Origin: Filimonas lacunae
GTDB lineage: Bacteria > Bacteroidota > Bacteroidia > Chitinophagales > Chitinophagaceae
Assembly: GCF_002355595.1 (NCBI RefSeq)
Contig: NZ_AP017422.1
Span: forward strand, 7,568,823 to 7,632,822
DNA: 64,000 bases
Direction: 5' to 3'
The notes under the pieces were generated by a model, which saw only the letters and a list, made by a program, of their open reading frames with translations, was not told the DNA's origin and ran no database searches. The translations under genes were made by a program, and so were the position numbers. Shown here piece after piece: positions 54,572-63,262 of the stretch (position 1 is the first letter of the stretch; each line of letters opens with the position of its first letter).

Positions 54572-55531
54572 TTACAAACGCTCCAGTTCAAAGGCGATCA
54601 TATTTTCTATAACATTTTCCATAGAAAATGCTGCTTTCCAACCTAACTTATCATAAGCTTTTTGCGGGTTAGCCCTTCCTGTTTTCAAGTCTGCTGGTCG
54701 CAACAGCGAGTTGTCTACTGTCACATGCTCGGCCCAGTTCATTCCCAGGTATTTGAAAGTGTAATCTATAAAATCAACCAGCTTGTGTGTTTTGCCTGTT
54801 GCGATAATATAGTCATCGGGCTGTGGTTGTTGTAACATCAGTGACATCGCTTCTACGTATTCAGGCGCCCAGCCCCAATCACGGGCTATTTCCACATTAC
54901 CCAGTTGTAGCTTCTCTGTTGAGCCTTTATATATACGACAGGCAGCGGCAATAATTTTCTTCGTAACAAACCGTTCAGGCCGTAAAGGGGAGTCGTGGTT
55001 AAACAAAATGCCCGTACAGGCAAAGAGCTGATAAGATTCCCGGTAGTTGTTCACCAGCCAGAAAGCTGTAGATTTAGCTACTGCATAAGGGCTACGGGGC
55101 ATAAACGGCGTTTTTTCAGTAGCCGCTTCTTCACCGGTATCTCCAAAGCATTCACTGGAGCCTGCGTTATAAAATTTGATGGGTAAATTAGAAAAGCGGA
55201 TGGCTTCCAGGATATTTAAAGTACCTATGGTGATACTTTCCAGGGTTTCCACTGGTTGTTCAAAAGACAAGCCAACAGAGCTTTGACCTGCCAGATTGTA
55301 TATTTCATCGGGTTTAACCTTTATAATAGTTTGTAGCGTGCTTCTGAAATCATTAATATTAATAGAGATGAGCTGAATCTGGTTTTTAATACCCAGAATA
55401 TCAAGATTTTTAAAAGAAGCCATCTGGGCATCACGGGAGCCTCCGTACACTTCAAATCCTTTTTGCAGTAGAAATTTAGCTATGTATCCACCGTCCTGGC
55501 CAGAGATCCCACAAATTAGCGCCTTCTTCAT
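54572..55531 (-). CDS. gmd: GDP-mannose 4,6-dehydratase Gmd
   Basis: A 319-residue SDR with GISGQDGGYIAKFLL at the N terminus, SPYAVAKSTAFW holding Tyr-x3-Lys, and NHDSPLRPERFVTKKI, a family signature. It forms GDP-4-keto-6-deoxy-D-mannose for fucose, rhamnose or perosamine branches. It is somewhat shorter than typical Gmd (about 345-370). No matching reductase is seen nearby. Confidence 0.88.
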   Translation of the reverse strand: MKKALICGISGQDGGYIAKFLLQKGFEVYGGSRDAQMASFKNLDILGIKNQIQLISININDFRSTLQTIIKVKPDEIYNLAGQSSVGLSFEQPVETLESITIGTLNILEAIRFSNLPIKFYNAGSSECFGDTGEEAATEKTPFMPRSPYAVAKSTAFWLVNNYRESYQLFACTGILFNHDSPLRPERFVTKKIIAAACRIYKGSTEKLQLGNVEIARDWGWAPEYVEAMSLMLQQPQPDDYIIATGKTHKLVDFIDYTFKYLGMNWAEHVTVDNSLLRPADLKTGRANPQKAYDKLGWKAAFSMENVIENMIAFELERL

Positions 55532-55666
55532 ACTGTATAGTTTTTAGAAATCGTTCATAAATAGCAGCAATGCCTATTTGCCGGCAATTTAAGGTGTTTT
55601 TACATACTCTAATTGCCGGTAGTTATTCGAACATAAAAAGTTAAGGAGTAAGAATAGAATGGAGCC

Positions 55667-56956
55667 TTAGTTCAGATCTTTCACCAACAGGCTTACAATG
55701 CTGTTCATTTTCATCTGCACCACTGTTACCTCATAATTGTCAATTACCACTGTATCATTTAAACGGGGAATTCTGCGCAAATGAAAAATAACAATTCCGC
55801 CCAGGGTTACTATCTGGCCTTCTTTTTCAATGGGGCGTGGTAATAATTCGTTGATATCGTCCAGAGAAGCGGATGCCAGTACTTTATATAATTTATCGCC
55901 TGTTTGTTGTACTACCGGTGTTTCGTTATCGTACTCATCCTGTATTTCGCCTACCAGCTCTTCCAGCAGATCTTCCATTGTTACAATACCGGTTACATCG
56001 CCATACTCATTTACTACAATAGCCATTTGGTGGTGTTTCACCTGAAATTCCTTTAGCAGCTTACCAATGTGCATGTTTTCAGGAATAAATAATGCCGGGC
56101 GGGTAATGGTTCTTAAATCCAAAGGTTCTTTCCTGCGCAGTTTCAGCAGAATGTCCTTCATATAAATAATACCCTTTACGTCATTGAACGATTTGTCGTA
56201 CACAGGCATCCGGGAATAACCATCTTCAATCAGTTTTTCCAGTACTTCTTCATTAAAGGTATTCAGGTCTACAGCGGTAACTTGTATGCGTGGTATCTGC
56301 ACCTGCTTTACCATGCGGCCTGAAAAATCAAAGGCATTGATAATGATATCAAAATCGGCTTCCTCAATAGTACCGCTTTCACGTCCTTGTTCCACAATAT
56401 AGCGCAGCTCTTCACTGCTGTGTATTTCCGATCCGTGAGTATTGGTAATGCCTATGGCTTTTAAAATAACAGTGGCAATACTGTTTAATAACCAGATGAA
56501 CGGACGGAAAATAGTATAGAAAAACTGTAACGGGTAGGCTATCAGTAAAGTTGTTTTTTCTGAACGTTGTATAGCCAGTGACTTAGGTGCCAGTTCTCCA
56601 AACACGATATGCAAAACGGTGATGATTGCAAAAGCTACCGGAAGGGAAATGTGATGAATCAGTTCCAGATTAGGTGTTTTGTTGAAAATAGACACCAGGC
56701 TGATGATCATTTCAGATACCACGGGTTCGCCTATCCAGCCAAGCCCCAGACTTGCCAGGGTAATTCCTAATTGGGTGGCTGCCAGGTAGCCATCTAAATG
56801 TAAAACAATGTGTTTGGCGAGGGCTGCGGTTTTATTGCCGGTTTTAACTCTTATTTCCAGCTGTGAAGCTCTTACTTTAACAATAGCAAATTCTGCGGCC
56901 ACAAAAAAGCCGTTTAAGGCAACTAATAATAAGGTAACAACCAGGTTAAAAAACAT
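55667..56956 (-). CDS. CNNM/CorC-HlyC family divalent-cation transporter
   Basis: A 429-residue protein with an N-terminal CNNM membrane domain (three to four segments, about 1-180; starting FNLVVTLLLVALNGFFVAAEFA), two CBS domains (about 200-335) and a C-terminal CorC_HlyC domain (about 345-428). Members handle Mg2+ or Co2+ efflux and were once called hemolysins. It has a long structured upstream region on its strand. Confidence 0.93.
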   Translation of the reverse strand: MFFNLVVTLLLVALNGFFVAAEFAIVKVRASQLEIRVKTGNKTAALAKHIVLHLDGYLAATQLGITLASLGLGWIGEPVVSEMIISLVSIFNKTPNLELIHHISLPVAFAIITVLHIVFGELAPKSLAIQRSEKTTLLIAYPLQFFYTIFRPFIWLLNSIATVILKAIGITNTHGSEIHSSEELRYIVEQGRESGTIEEADFDIIINAFDFSGRMVKQVQIPRIQVTAVDLNTFNEEVLEKLIEDGYSRMPVYDKSFNDVKGIIYMKDILLKLRRKEPLDLRTITRPALFIPENMHIGKLLKEFQVKHHQMAIVVNEYGDVTGIVTMEDLLEELVGEIQDEYDNETPVVQQTGDKLYKVLASASLDDINELLPRPIEKEGQIVTLGGIVIFHLRRIPRLNDTVVIDNYEVTVVQMKMNSIVSLLVKDLN

Positions 56957-57030
56957 AGTAGATTTTGATTGATATGCAAAAAAAGGCTTTTATAATCAAT
57001 TGCATATCGTTTTTAGGGGAGAAACTTGTG

Positions 57031-57075
57031 CCAGGCGGAAAACAGGCAGTACACATTGGGCCTGTTGTCCGCTGG
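57031..57075 (-). promoter_or_regulatory. Strong hairpin in the CNNM leader
   Basis: Arms 57031-57047 and 57060-57075 pair over 16 bases with one bulge and one mismatch. If transcription starts near 57088 from the TATGTTTG element, it lies in the 5' untranslated leader about 75 bases ahead of the start. No known riboswitch was recognised. Confidence 0.5.
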
Positions 57076-57094
57076 TCTTCATAAATAAGCAGTG

Positions 57095-57102
57095 CAAACA
57101 TA
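57095..57102 (-). promoter_or_regulatory. Candidate -7 element of the CNNM gene
   Basis: On the minus strand this reads TATGTTTG, an exact TAnnTTTG match, implying a leader of about 130 nt. No -33 TTTG is visible. Confidence 0.4.
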
Positions 57103-57154
57103 CTAAGCTCTTTAAAAAGGATGCTTACGCGATCAGTAAATAAATTATTAAATC

Positions 57155-57187
57155 GGGAAAAATAAAACCCCGCCTGGTTGGGCGGGG
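57155..57187 (-). terminator. Orphan intrinsic terminator on the minus strand
   Basis: A 7-bp GC-only stem (57168-57174 / 57181-57187, 6-base loop) is followed on the minus strand by TTTTATTTTT. It lies upstream of the CNNM promoter; no minus-strand gene precedes it. Confidence 0.65.
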
Positions 57188-57346
57188 CTGCTTATTAATG
57201 AAGCCAGTGAGTTTTGGCCGAAAAAACGGTAATTAAAAAGTAGACAACAGTCCTTTCGTAAATGCTGCATCAAATGAATGTATTTATTCCCTTTTTTTTC
57301 CGCATAAAACTATATTTTCATGCGAATAATTTAAAACCCTCATACC

Positions 57347-58765
57347 TTGAAAGTAGCTGTTATAGGGGCTGGACCGGCAGGAATCACTGCTGCGTACCAG
57401 TTATCAAAACAATTAAAGGAAGTTGATATTTACGAATCTTCAGATGCAGTAGGAGGGCTGGCTAAAACTATTAGCTTGTGGAATCAAAAGGTAGATCTGG
57501 GGCCTCATCGTTTTTTTAGTAACGATGTGAGGGTGAATGAACTATGGCTGGAACTGGCGGGAACCGATTATGAAATGGTCAACAGGTTAACCCGTATTTA
57601 TTATAAGAAACGCTTTTTCCATTATCCGCTGAAGCCTTTTAATGCCCTGAAAAATCTGGGTCTGATAGAAGCAGGCCGTAGCTTAACCAGCTATGGTGTA
57701 CAAAAAATGCGTAAGGGAACAGATGAATCCTCTTTTGAAGGCTGGGTTACAAGCCGCTTTGGAAAAAGACTGTTTGAAATTTTCTTTAAAACTTACACCG
57801 AAAAACTCTGGGGCATTTCTACCCGTGAGCTGAACGCCGATTTTGCCGCACAGCGTATTAAAAAGCTTTCTTTATGGGAGGCTATTATCAACGGTTTTAC
57901 CGGGGGAAAAGGCAACAAGCATAAAACATTGGTAGATCAGTTTGCATATCCTACTGATGGATCGGGTATCATTTACGAGCGGATGGCTGATTTTATACAA
58001 AAACAAGGTGGCCATGTGTACCTGAATACGCCTGTAAAAAGGGTGCTTACCCGTGATAATACTGCTTATGCACTGGAGCTGGAAGATGGAACCATCAAAG
58101 AATACGATCAGATTATCTCTTCCATGCCGCTGTCATTACTTACGCAACGACTGCCAGATGTTCCAGAATCTATTCAGCAACATGCGTCCAGCCTTACTTA
58201 CAGAAATACGGTGATCGTTTTCCTGAATGTGCAGGCGAAGGACTTATTTCCGGATAACTGGATTTATGTACATAGCAATGATTTACGCATGGGACGGCTT
58301 ACCAATTTCAGAAACTGGGTGCCTGGATTGTACGGAGAGGAGAATAGCACCATCTGTGCGTTGGAATACTGGTGTTATGATAGCGATGAGTTCTGGAAAT
58401 GGGATAATGATAAACTCATTAATTTAGCCAAAGAAGAGTTGAAGCGTACCGGATTAATTAAAGATGCGGCTATCACTGATGGATTGGTATACAGGATACC
58501 AAGGTGCTACCCGGTATATAGTGCCAATTATAAACATCACCTGCAGCCCATTGAACAATATCTTTCCTCCATACAGAATTTGCAGGTAATTGGTCGCTAT
58601 GGTGCTTTTAAATATAATAACCAGGACCATAGCATTTTAATGGGAAGGCTGGCAGCAGAGAATATCCTGAATAAAGCGCATCACAATCTTTGGGAAATTA
58701 ATACCGACTATGAGTCTTACCAGGAGTCGTGCGTGATTACGAAAACAGGTTTACAGAAACAATAA
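57347..58765 (+). CDS. FAD-dependent amine-oxidase/protoporphyrinogen-oxidase-like protein (TTG start)
   Basis: A 472-residue protein whose Rossmann motif VIGAGPAGITAAYQL starts four residues from the N terminus, followed by GGLAKTISLWNQKVDLGPHRFF, a pattern of NAD(P)-binding amine oxidases including UDP-galactopyranose-mutase-like proteins. The only start consistent with this is TTG at 57347; the in-frame ATG at 57320 is cut by a stop at 57332. Such genes often sit in surface polysaccharide loci. Substrate unknown. Confidence 0.8.
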   Translation: MKVAVIGAGPAGITAAYQLSKQLKEVDIYESSDAVGGLAKTISLWNQKVDLGPHRFFSNDVRVNELWLELAGTDYEMVNRLTRIYYKKRFFHYPLKPFNALKNLGLIEAGRSLTSYGVQKMRKGTDESSFEGWVTSRFGKRLFEIFFKTYTEKLWGISTRELNADFAAQRIKKLSLWEAIINGFTGGKGNKHKTLVDQFAYPTDGSGIIYERMADFIQKQGGHVYLNTPVKRVLTRDNTAYALELEDGTIKEYDQIISSMPLSLLTQRLPDVPESIQQHASSLTYRNTVIVFLNVQAKDLFPDNWIYVHSNDLRMGRLTNFRNWVPGLYGEENSTICALEYWCYDSDEFWKWDNDKLINLAKEELKRTGLIKDAAITDGLVYRIPRCYPVYSANYKHHLQPIEQYLSSIQNLQVIGRYGAFKYNNQDHSILMGRLAAENILNKAHHNLWEINTDYESYQESCVITKTGLQKQ

Positions 58766-58771
58766 TATCGA

Positions 58772-58801
58772 CAGAATGGGCATGTTACAATGCCCATTCT
58801 G
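58772..58801. terminator. Bidirectional terminator
   Basis: A perfect 12-bp stem (58772-58783 / 58790-58801, 6-base loop) between convergent genes, followed by a T-containing run on the plus side. Confidence 0.7.
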
Positions 58802-58809
58802 CTTTTATA

Positions 58810-60357
58810 CTATTGAGCTTTTTCTTTCTGCCCTATTAAAAACGAGCAGAGATAAATGATAAAAGGTATGGCCAGTGTAATAATAAACAGGTGATACCTG
58901 AACACGTTAGGCGCTACGGCCGATACAAAAAACAGGTTACCCAGATAAAATGTACTAAAGAGAATCAGCGCCTGGTTAAATAAGCGGGGCGCTTTTTTAT
59001 AAGCCCTCATTACTACGTACAACAGTCCTGCCAGTATAAATATAAAGTTCAGCACAGGAAACAGATACTCCCAGGGCGCTAGCATAGCAACATGCAGTTT
59101 TGCGTTGGCGTTTGTGATTTTATTAGTTCTATAATGATAATACTTAGCAGCACTTTTATCTACACTGTCACGTCCTTCATTATAAGTGCTGTAGGCTTCC
59201 ATTTGTGGCAGGAAGTAGCGTTTGGTATTAGGCCATAAGAAATATTGCAGGTAGGCCGCAGGGTGTTGCGAAATCACTTTTACACCAAATTGATTATACA
59301 CAGGTCCAAGGGCGGTCCAAGTTTCAAAATAAGTGGAATAGCCATTCTTTTTGCCATATTTATAAAGGTACTTCTTTAATGGGCTGCCCTTGTCCCATAT
59401 GAAGGCTGCTGTTACTTCTTCATATGGCTCATTCTTGTGAGCTGCGAAGTATTCAACGATATGCTGGTTTATAGCCAGTTCATCATCATCAAAATCGGCA
59501 GTGTCGGTTTCAGGGATATGTCGTTGTATGTGCATAGCATTGCTGGCCATTTGCCAGCCACTAAATGCCGAAAAAGTATGGGTGCCGGTAAGCGACTCTG
59601 TTTTCTCGCTTATTTTCTGCACCAGTAAAAACATAATACCAAAGCTTACTATCACCACACTTATCTTTCTCCACAAGGCTTGTTTGCTAAACAGTAATGC
59701 CAGTGTCGTAAACGCAGGAAATATAAGAGCATTGTATCTCAGCTTAAACAACAATATCATTAAAATAAACTGGCCCAGCATATTCACTACGTTGGGTTTG
59801 TATATAACCCATAGCAATAGTGTAAACCAGGCTACTGTAAGGCTACAGAATAAAGAGTCACTTAATACAAAGTTGGCAGCGAACAGGTAAAGCGGGTTAA
59901 ATACAAGTATGGCAAATAGTATATTCTTTGATAGGCGCGATAATGGAAAAAGGAACACGCATGTAAAGAAGAGGAATAGATTGGCTATAACGTTTGCTAA
60001 ATACTGTGATGCTATTAATGCAAAATCAGAACTGCCAAAGTGATGAAAGAAATTGATGAACTCGCTGTATTGTATAGGCCTGTAGCTGATGGCAAGGTTG
60101 TCTGCTGCTGCATCAATATACGTATACGAGTCTGCATAAAAGCTGGGAAAGGGAAATAAAAGTCTTAACAGTATCAGATAAATGATGCCTGCAACTATGC
60201 CTATGGCACAATAATTTCTTTGTTCCTTTTCATGGAACACAAAGCGATAAAATGTTAGAGGATGCTTCACGCTGATAAGGGGTTTAGAAAACAATGTTAC
60301 TGTATTTATAGCAAAACTATTGTTGCGTCTTAAAGCGTTTTTAAGTTTAATTGACAA
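58810..60357 (-). CDS. Polytopic membrane protein, possible GT-C glycosyltransferase
   Basis: A 515-residue protein with about 10-11 hydrophobic segments and an early extracytoplasmic loop SFYADSYTYIDAA, an acidic loop after the first segment similar to those in GT-C (dolichyl-phosphate-mannose-type) enzymes. The mid section has a charged hydrophilic domain (about 265-400). No motif clinches the call. It could transfer a lipid-carried sugar to a surface glycan or lipid A; a general uncharacterised membrane protein is the alternative. Confidence 0.6.
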   Translation of the reverse strand: MSIKLKNALRRNNSFAINTVTLFSKPLISVKHPLTFYRFVFHEKEQRNYCAIGIVAGIIYLILLRLLFPFPSFYADSYTYIDAAADNLAISYRPIQYSEFINFFHHFGSSDFALIASQYLANVIANLFLFFTCVFLFPLSRLSKNILFAILVFNPLYLFAANFVLSDSLFCSLTVAWFTLLLWVIYKPNVVNMLGQFILMILLFKLRYNALIFPAFTTLALLFSKQALWRKISVVIVSFGIMFLLVQKISEKTESLTGTHTFSAFSGWQMASNAMHIQRHIPETDTADFDDDELAINQHIVEYFAAHKNEPYEEVTAAFIWDKGSPLKKYLYKYGKKNGYSTYFETWTALGPVYNQFGVKVISQHPAAYLQYFLWPNTKRYFLPQMEAYSTYNEGRDSVDKSAAKYYHYRTNKITNANAKLHVAMLAPWEYLFPVLNFIFILAGLLYVVMRAYKKAPRLFNQALILFSTFYLGNLFFVSAVAPNVFRYHLFIITLAIPFIIYLCSFLIGQKEKAQ

Positions 60358-60452
60358 TATTAAAGGGCTCTTTAAGTAAAAACTAACTTAAATGCTTCAT
60401 TTTTGCATATATCGCTGTATTGTCAGTACCTTATATAAAATTGATTAACTCT

Positions 60453-61130
60453 ATGCACAACAGGTTAAAGTTACTTTTGCTTGTTTTAAGTTTAACTGCT
60501 GTGAGCGCTGTTCGGGGGCAAGAGTCGATGATCCCCGATGTAAATTACCCACTGCTTGAAAAGCTTATTCAAACTGCAAAAACGAATTACCCACGGGTGA
60601 AAATGTATGGATTCCGGATGACCATGGCCGATGCGAATGTTAAAAAGGCAAAGGCAGGATGGTTCGATATCCTGAGCTTCTCATACCTGTACAGCCCTAA
60701 CAACAGTACAAACATTGTCAATCCCAGCATCTTTAATGGTTATCAGTTAGGTTTGGTGATCAACTTTGGAAGTATTCTTACCAAAGCACCTGCCATTAAA
60801 CTGGCCAAAGAAGAGAAAAAGTTTGCCGAAGCCGAGTTTGCTGAATATCAGCTTACGATAGAGGCCCAGGTAAAACAGCGTTACTACCTGTATGTTCAAT
60901 ACATGGCAGTAGTTCGCTTGCGTGGCCAATCCATCCTGGATATGGAAGCGTCCTTAAAAGATACCCGATACCGGTATGAAAAAGGAGAAGCCACCCTGGC
61001 AGAGTATAACACCGCATCAACAGGATTAGCTGACCAGATTAACGCAAAAATAACAGCAGAGGGCAATTTGCTTATTGCCAAAAGCTCGCTGGAAGAAATA
61101 TTAGGTAAAAAATTAGAAGAGATAAACTAA
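60453..61130 (+). CDS. Short TolC-family (OEP) protein
   Basis: About 225 residues from ATG 60453 (an upstream TTG at 60420 is less plausible). A signal peptide ends near VRGQE. The rest fits one copy of the outer membrane efflux (OEP) repeat: helical segments with FDILSFSYLYSP and NFGSILTKAPAIKLAKEEKK, then the coiled YEKGEATLAEYNTAS motif. TolC proteins normally have two such repeats in 420-500 residues; this is half that. It overlaps the Wzc-like gene by 1 bp, implying a polysaccharide rather than drug role. Confidence 0.82.
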   Translation: MHNRLKLLLLVLSLTAVSAVRGQESMIPDVNYPLLEKLIQTAKTNYPRVKMYGFRMTMADANVKKAKAGWFDILSFSYLYSPNNSTNIVNPSIFNGYQLGLVINFGSILTKAPAIKLAKEEKKFAEAEFAEYQLTIEAQVKQRYYLYVQYMAVVRLRGQSILDMEASLKDTRYRYEKGEATLAEYNTASTGLADQINAKITAEGNLLIAKSSLEEILGKKLEEIN

Positions 61131-63250
61131 TGGAAATCCTCAATTTTTTAAAGGCACTGTATCGCCGCAGGCTGCTGTTGATCATCATCCCGATTGTCAC
61201 AGTCATTATCACGTACTTCCTGGTACGTCATATGCCTGACCAATATATATCACGCGCACGCATTTCAACTGGTTTAACAGATGCTTCCCAACATATTCCG
61301 GGACAGCCAGAGAGCCAGGAAAATGAACTGGTGCGTGATTTCAGTAACATGATCCAGATTATCATGTTAAAACAGACATTGGACCAGGTTTCTTACCAGT
61401 TAATGTTGCACGATCTGGGTTCGAAACAGCCGTTCCGAAAACCCAGCAAATTGCTGGAAGCTTATTCCGAACAGGAGAAGCAGGAAGCCATTCTGGAATT
61501 TACCAATCTGCATAAAAAGCAGGGAGAGCTGTTGCCCGATTCCAAACTTCATACAAGATTATATGATCTGGTGAAGTCTATGAAGTACGATGAAGGCTCT
61601 ATCAGAAATACGATCCAGGTATACCGCGTAAGCAACAGTGATTATATTGATGTAGAATCCGAATCGGAGAATGCAGACTTATCTGCTTTTATAGCCAATA
61701 CTGTTACCAGCGAGTTTATCAGCATTTATGCTGCGCGGGTAGCAGGCAACAGAACTAAAACCAGTGACTGGTTGTATCGTCTGTTAATGGAAAAACTGGC
61801 TGCTATGAACGCCAAGATGGAGAAGCTGAAAAACTACAAAATTCAGAACCATATTTTAAATCTGCAGGAACAGGCAAAAGCGCTCTATGGCCAGATCTCC
61901 GATTTTGAAACCAGAAGAGAGGTTACGGAAAGAGAAATTGTAAGTACAGAAGCCGCGTTGCAGGGAATAGAGAATAAATTTTCGCCTAAAGACAGAAAGT
62001 ACCTGGAAGGTACTATGACAGGTGTACAGCAGGAAATACTGGTGTTGAAAGACCAGCTTAAAATGCTGAATCAGCAATATGTAACCAGCAATTTTAACCA
62101 GGGCATCAAACTAAAAATGGATTCTCTGCGTAATAAGCTGGGTGATAAAATTGCGGAGTCTTCCGATAAATACATCTACAGTCCGCTGAGTGCTAAAACC
62201 GAACTGGTGAGCGAAAAGTTGAAACTGGAAGTGGCATTAGACCTGTCTAAAAACAGTGTATCTTCTATAAGCAATGAGCTCACCCGATTAAACAGCCGCT
62301 TGTATCACCTGGTGCCGCATGAAGCAATGGTACAGTCTTTTGAAACTGATATCGATGTGGCTTCGCGCGAATACCTGGAAATACTGAATAAATGGAATGA
62401 GTTTAATATGGGCACCGGTTCTACCAACAAACTGAAACAGGTAGAAATGGCCATAGCAGGCCCGCCGCAGCCATCTAAAAAAATGCTGTTGGTGATTTTG
62501 TCTGGTGTTATCAGTTTTGTGTTTTGCACCTTCATCATCTTTATCCTGTTTATGATGAACAATGCGATAGAAGATGGCCAGCTGCTGGCTAATAAAACTG
62601 GTATACCTGTTTTAGGAACTGTCAACCTGGTCAAGCGAGGGAATATTGATTTACATTCCATCTGGTCTGATACTTCTGAAAATACACGGTTGTTGAAAAA
62701 TCAACTACGTGCATTGCGATTGGAAATAGGAAGTGATTTGAGCGAACAGGATAAAATATTGGGTATTACCAGTCTGGAAGCGAAAGAAGGAAAAACGTTT
62801 TTAGCCGTAAACCTGGCGTATGCGTGGTCGGTGGCTAACAGCAAGGTATTGCTGATAGATGGTAATTTTTCTAACCCTGCCATTACCAACCTGGTAAAAC
62901 CGGCAACATTTATAGAAGACTATCTGTCTGGTAAAGCTTCCTTATCAGGTCAGCAGGATGGTAATCTTACCATATTAGGAAACAGGGGCGGTGATGCTTC
63001 TTTAATGGAAATTGCAGATCGTGCTACTATACAAGAAAAACTGCAGGCGTTAAAGCAAAAATTCGATTTCATTATAATAGATACCGCAACACTGGATGTG
63101 ATGGACAACGCCAAAGAATGGCTGATTGTATCCGACAAAACAGTGGCTGTGTTTGAATCGGGTAAATCGGTTTCTGCATCTAAAAAAGAACAGTTACAAT
63201 ACCTGGCAGAAGAACAGCGCATGTTGGGCTGGATAGTAAATAAGGCATAA
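61130..63250 (+). CDS. Wzc-like polysaccharide co-polymerase with ATPase domain
   Basis: A 706-residue protein with an N-terminal Wzz domain (membrane segments about 15-33 and 449-470), long coiled coil between, and a C-terminal BY-kinase/Mrp-like ATPase domain. It has Walker A AKEGKTF (Lys555), a Walker A' LLIDGN (Asp577) and Walker B FIIIDTA (Asp651). The usual C-terminal tyrosine cluster is missing: the protein ends GWIVNKA. It probably controls chain length and export of a second glycan. Confidence 0.85.
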   Translation: MEILNFLKALYRRRLLLIIIPIVTVIITYFLVRHMPDQYISRARISTGLTDASQHIPGQPESQENELVRDFSNMIQIIMLKQTLDQVSYQLMLHDLGSKQPFRKPSKLLEAYSEQEKQEAILEFTNLHKKQGELLPDSKLHTRLYDLVKSMKYDEGSIRNTIQVYRVSNSDYIDVESESENADLSAFIANTVTSEFISIYAARVAGNRTKTSDWLYRLLMEKLAAMNAKMEKLKNYKIQNHILNLQEQAKALYGQISDFETRREVTEREIVSTEAALQGIENKFSPKDRKYLEGTMTGVQQEILVLKDQLKMLNQQYVTSNFNQGIKLKMDSLRNKLGDKIAESSDKYIYSPLSAKTELVSEKLKLEVALDLSKNSVSSISNELTRLNSRLYHLVPHEAMVQSFETDIDVASREYLEILNKWNEFNMGTGSTNKLKQVEMAIAGPPQPSKKMLLVILSGVISFVFCTFIIFILFMMNNAIEDGQLLANKTGIPVLGTVNLVKRGNIDLHSIWSDTSENTRLLKNQLRALRLEIGSDLSEQDKILGITSLEAKEGKTFLAVNLAYAWSVANSKVLLIDGNFSNPAITNLVKPATFIEDYLSGKASLSGQQDGNLTILGNRGGDASLMEIADRATIQEKLQALKQKFDFIIIDTATLDVMDNAKEWLIVSDKTVAVFESGKSVSASKKEQLQYLAEEQRMLGWIVNKA

Positions 63251-63262
63251 AAAACGTTTGGA

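Larger units (their letters stand above)
56957..57346. other. 390-bp divergent intergenic region with several strong stem-loops
   Basis: It contains, from left to right: a 9-bp inverted repeat (56971-56979 / 57000-57008), a near-perfect 16-bp hairpin (57031-57047 / 57060-57075), a minus-strand TATGTTTG (57102-57095), and a terminator-like hairpin (57168-57187) with U-rich sequence on the minus side. The first two lie in the predicted leader of the CNNM gene. A possible plus-strand TATATTTT (57311-57318) lies upstream of the oxidoreductase gene. Confidence 0.55.

Noticed and set aside
54370-54591. A 73-codon minus-strand frame across the palindrome and tRNA
   Set aside because: It runs through tRNA-Arg and the terminator, so it is chance.
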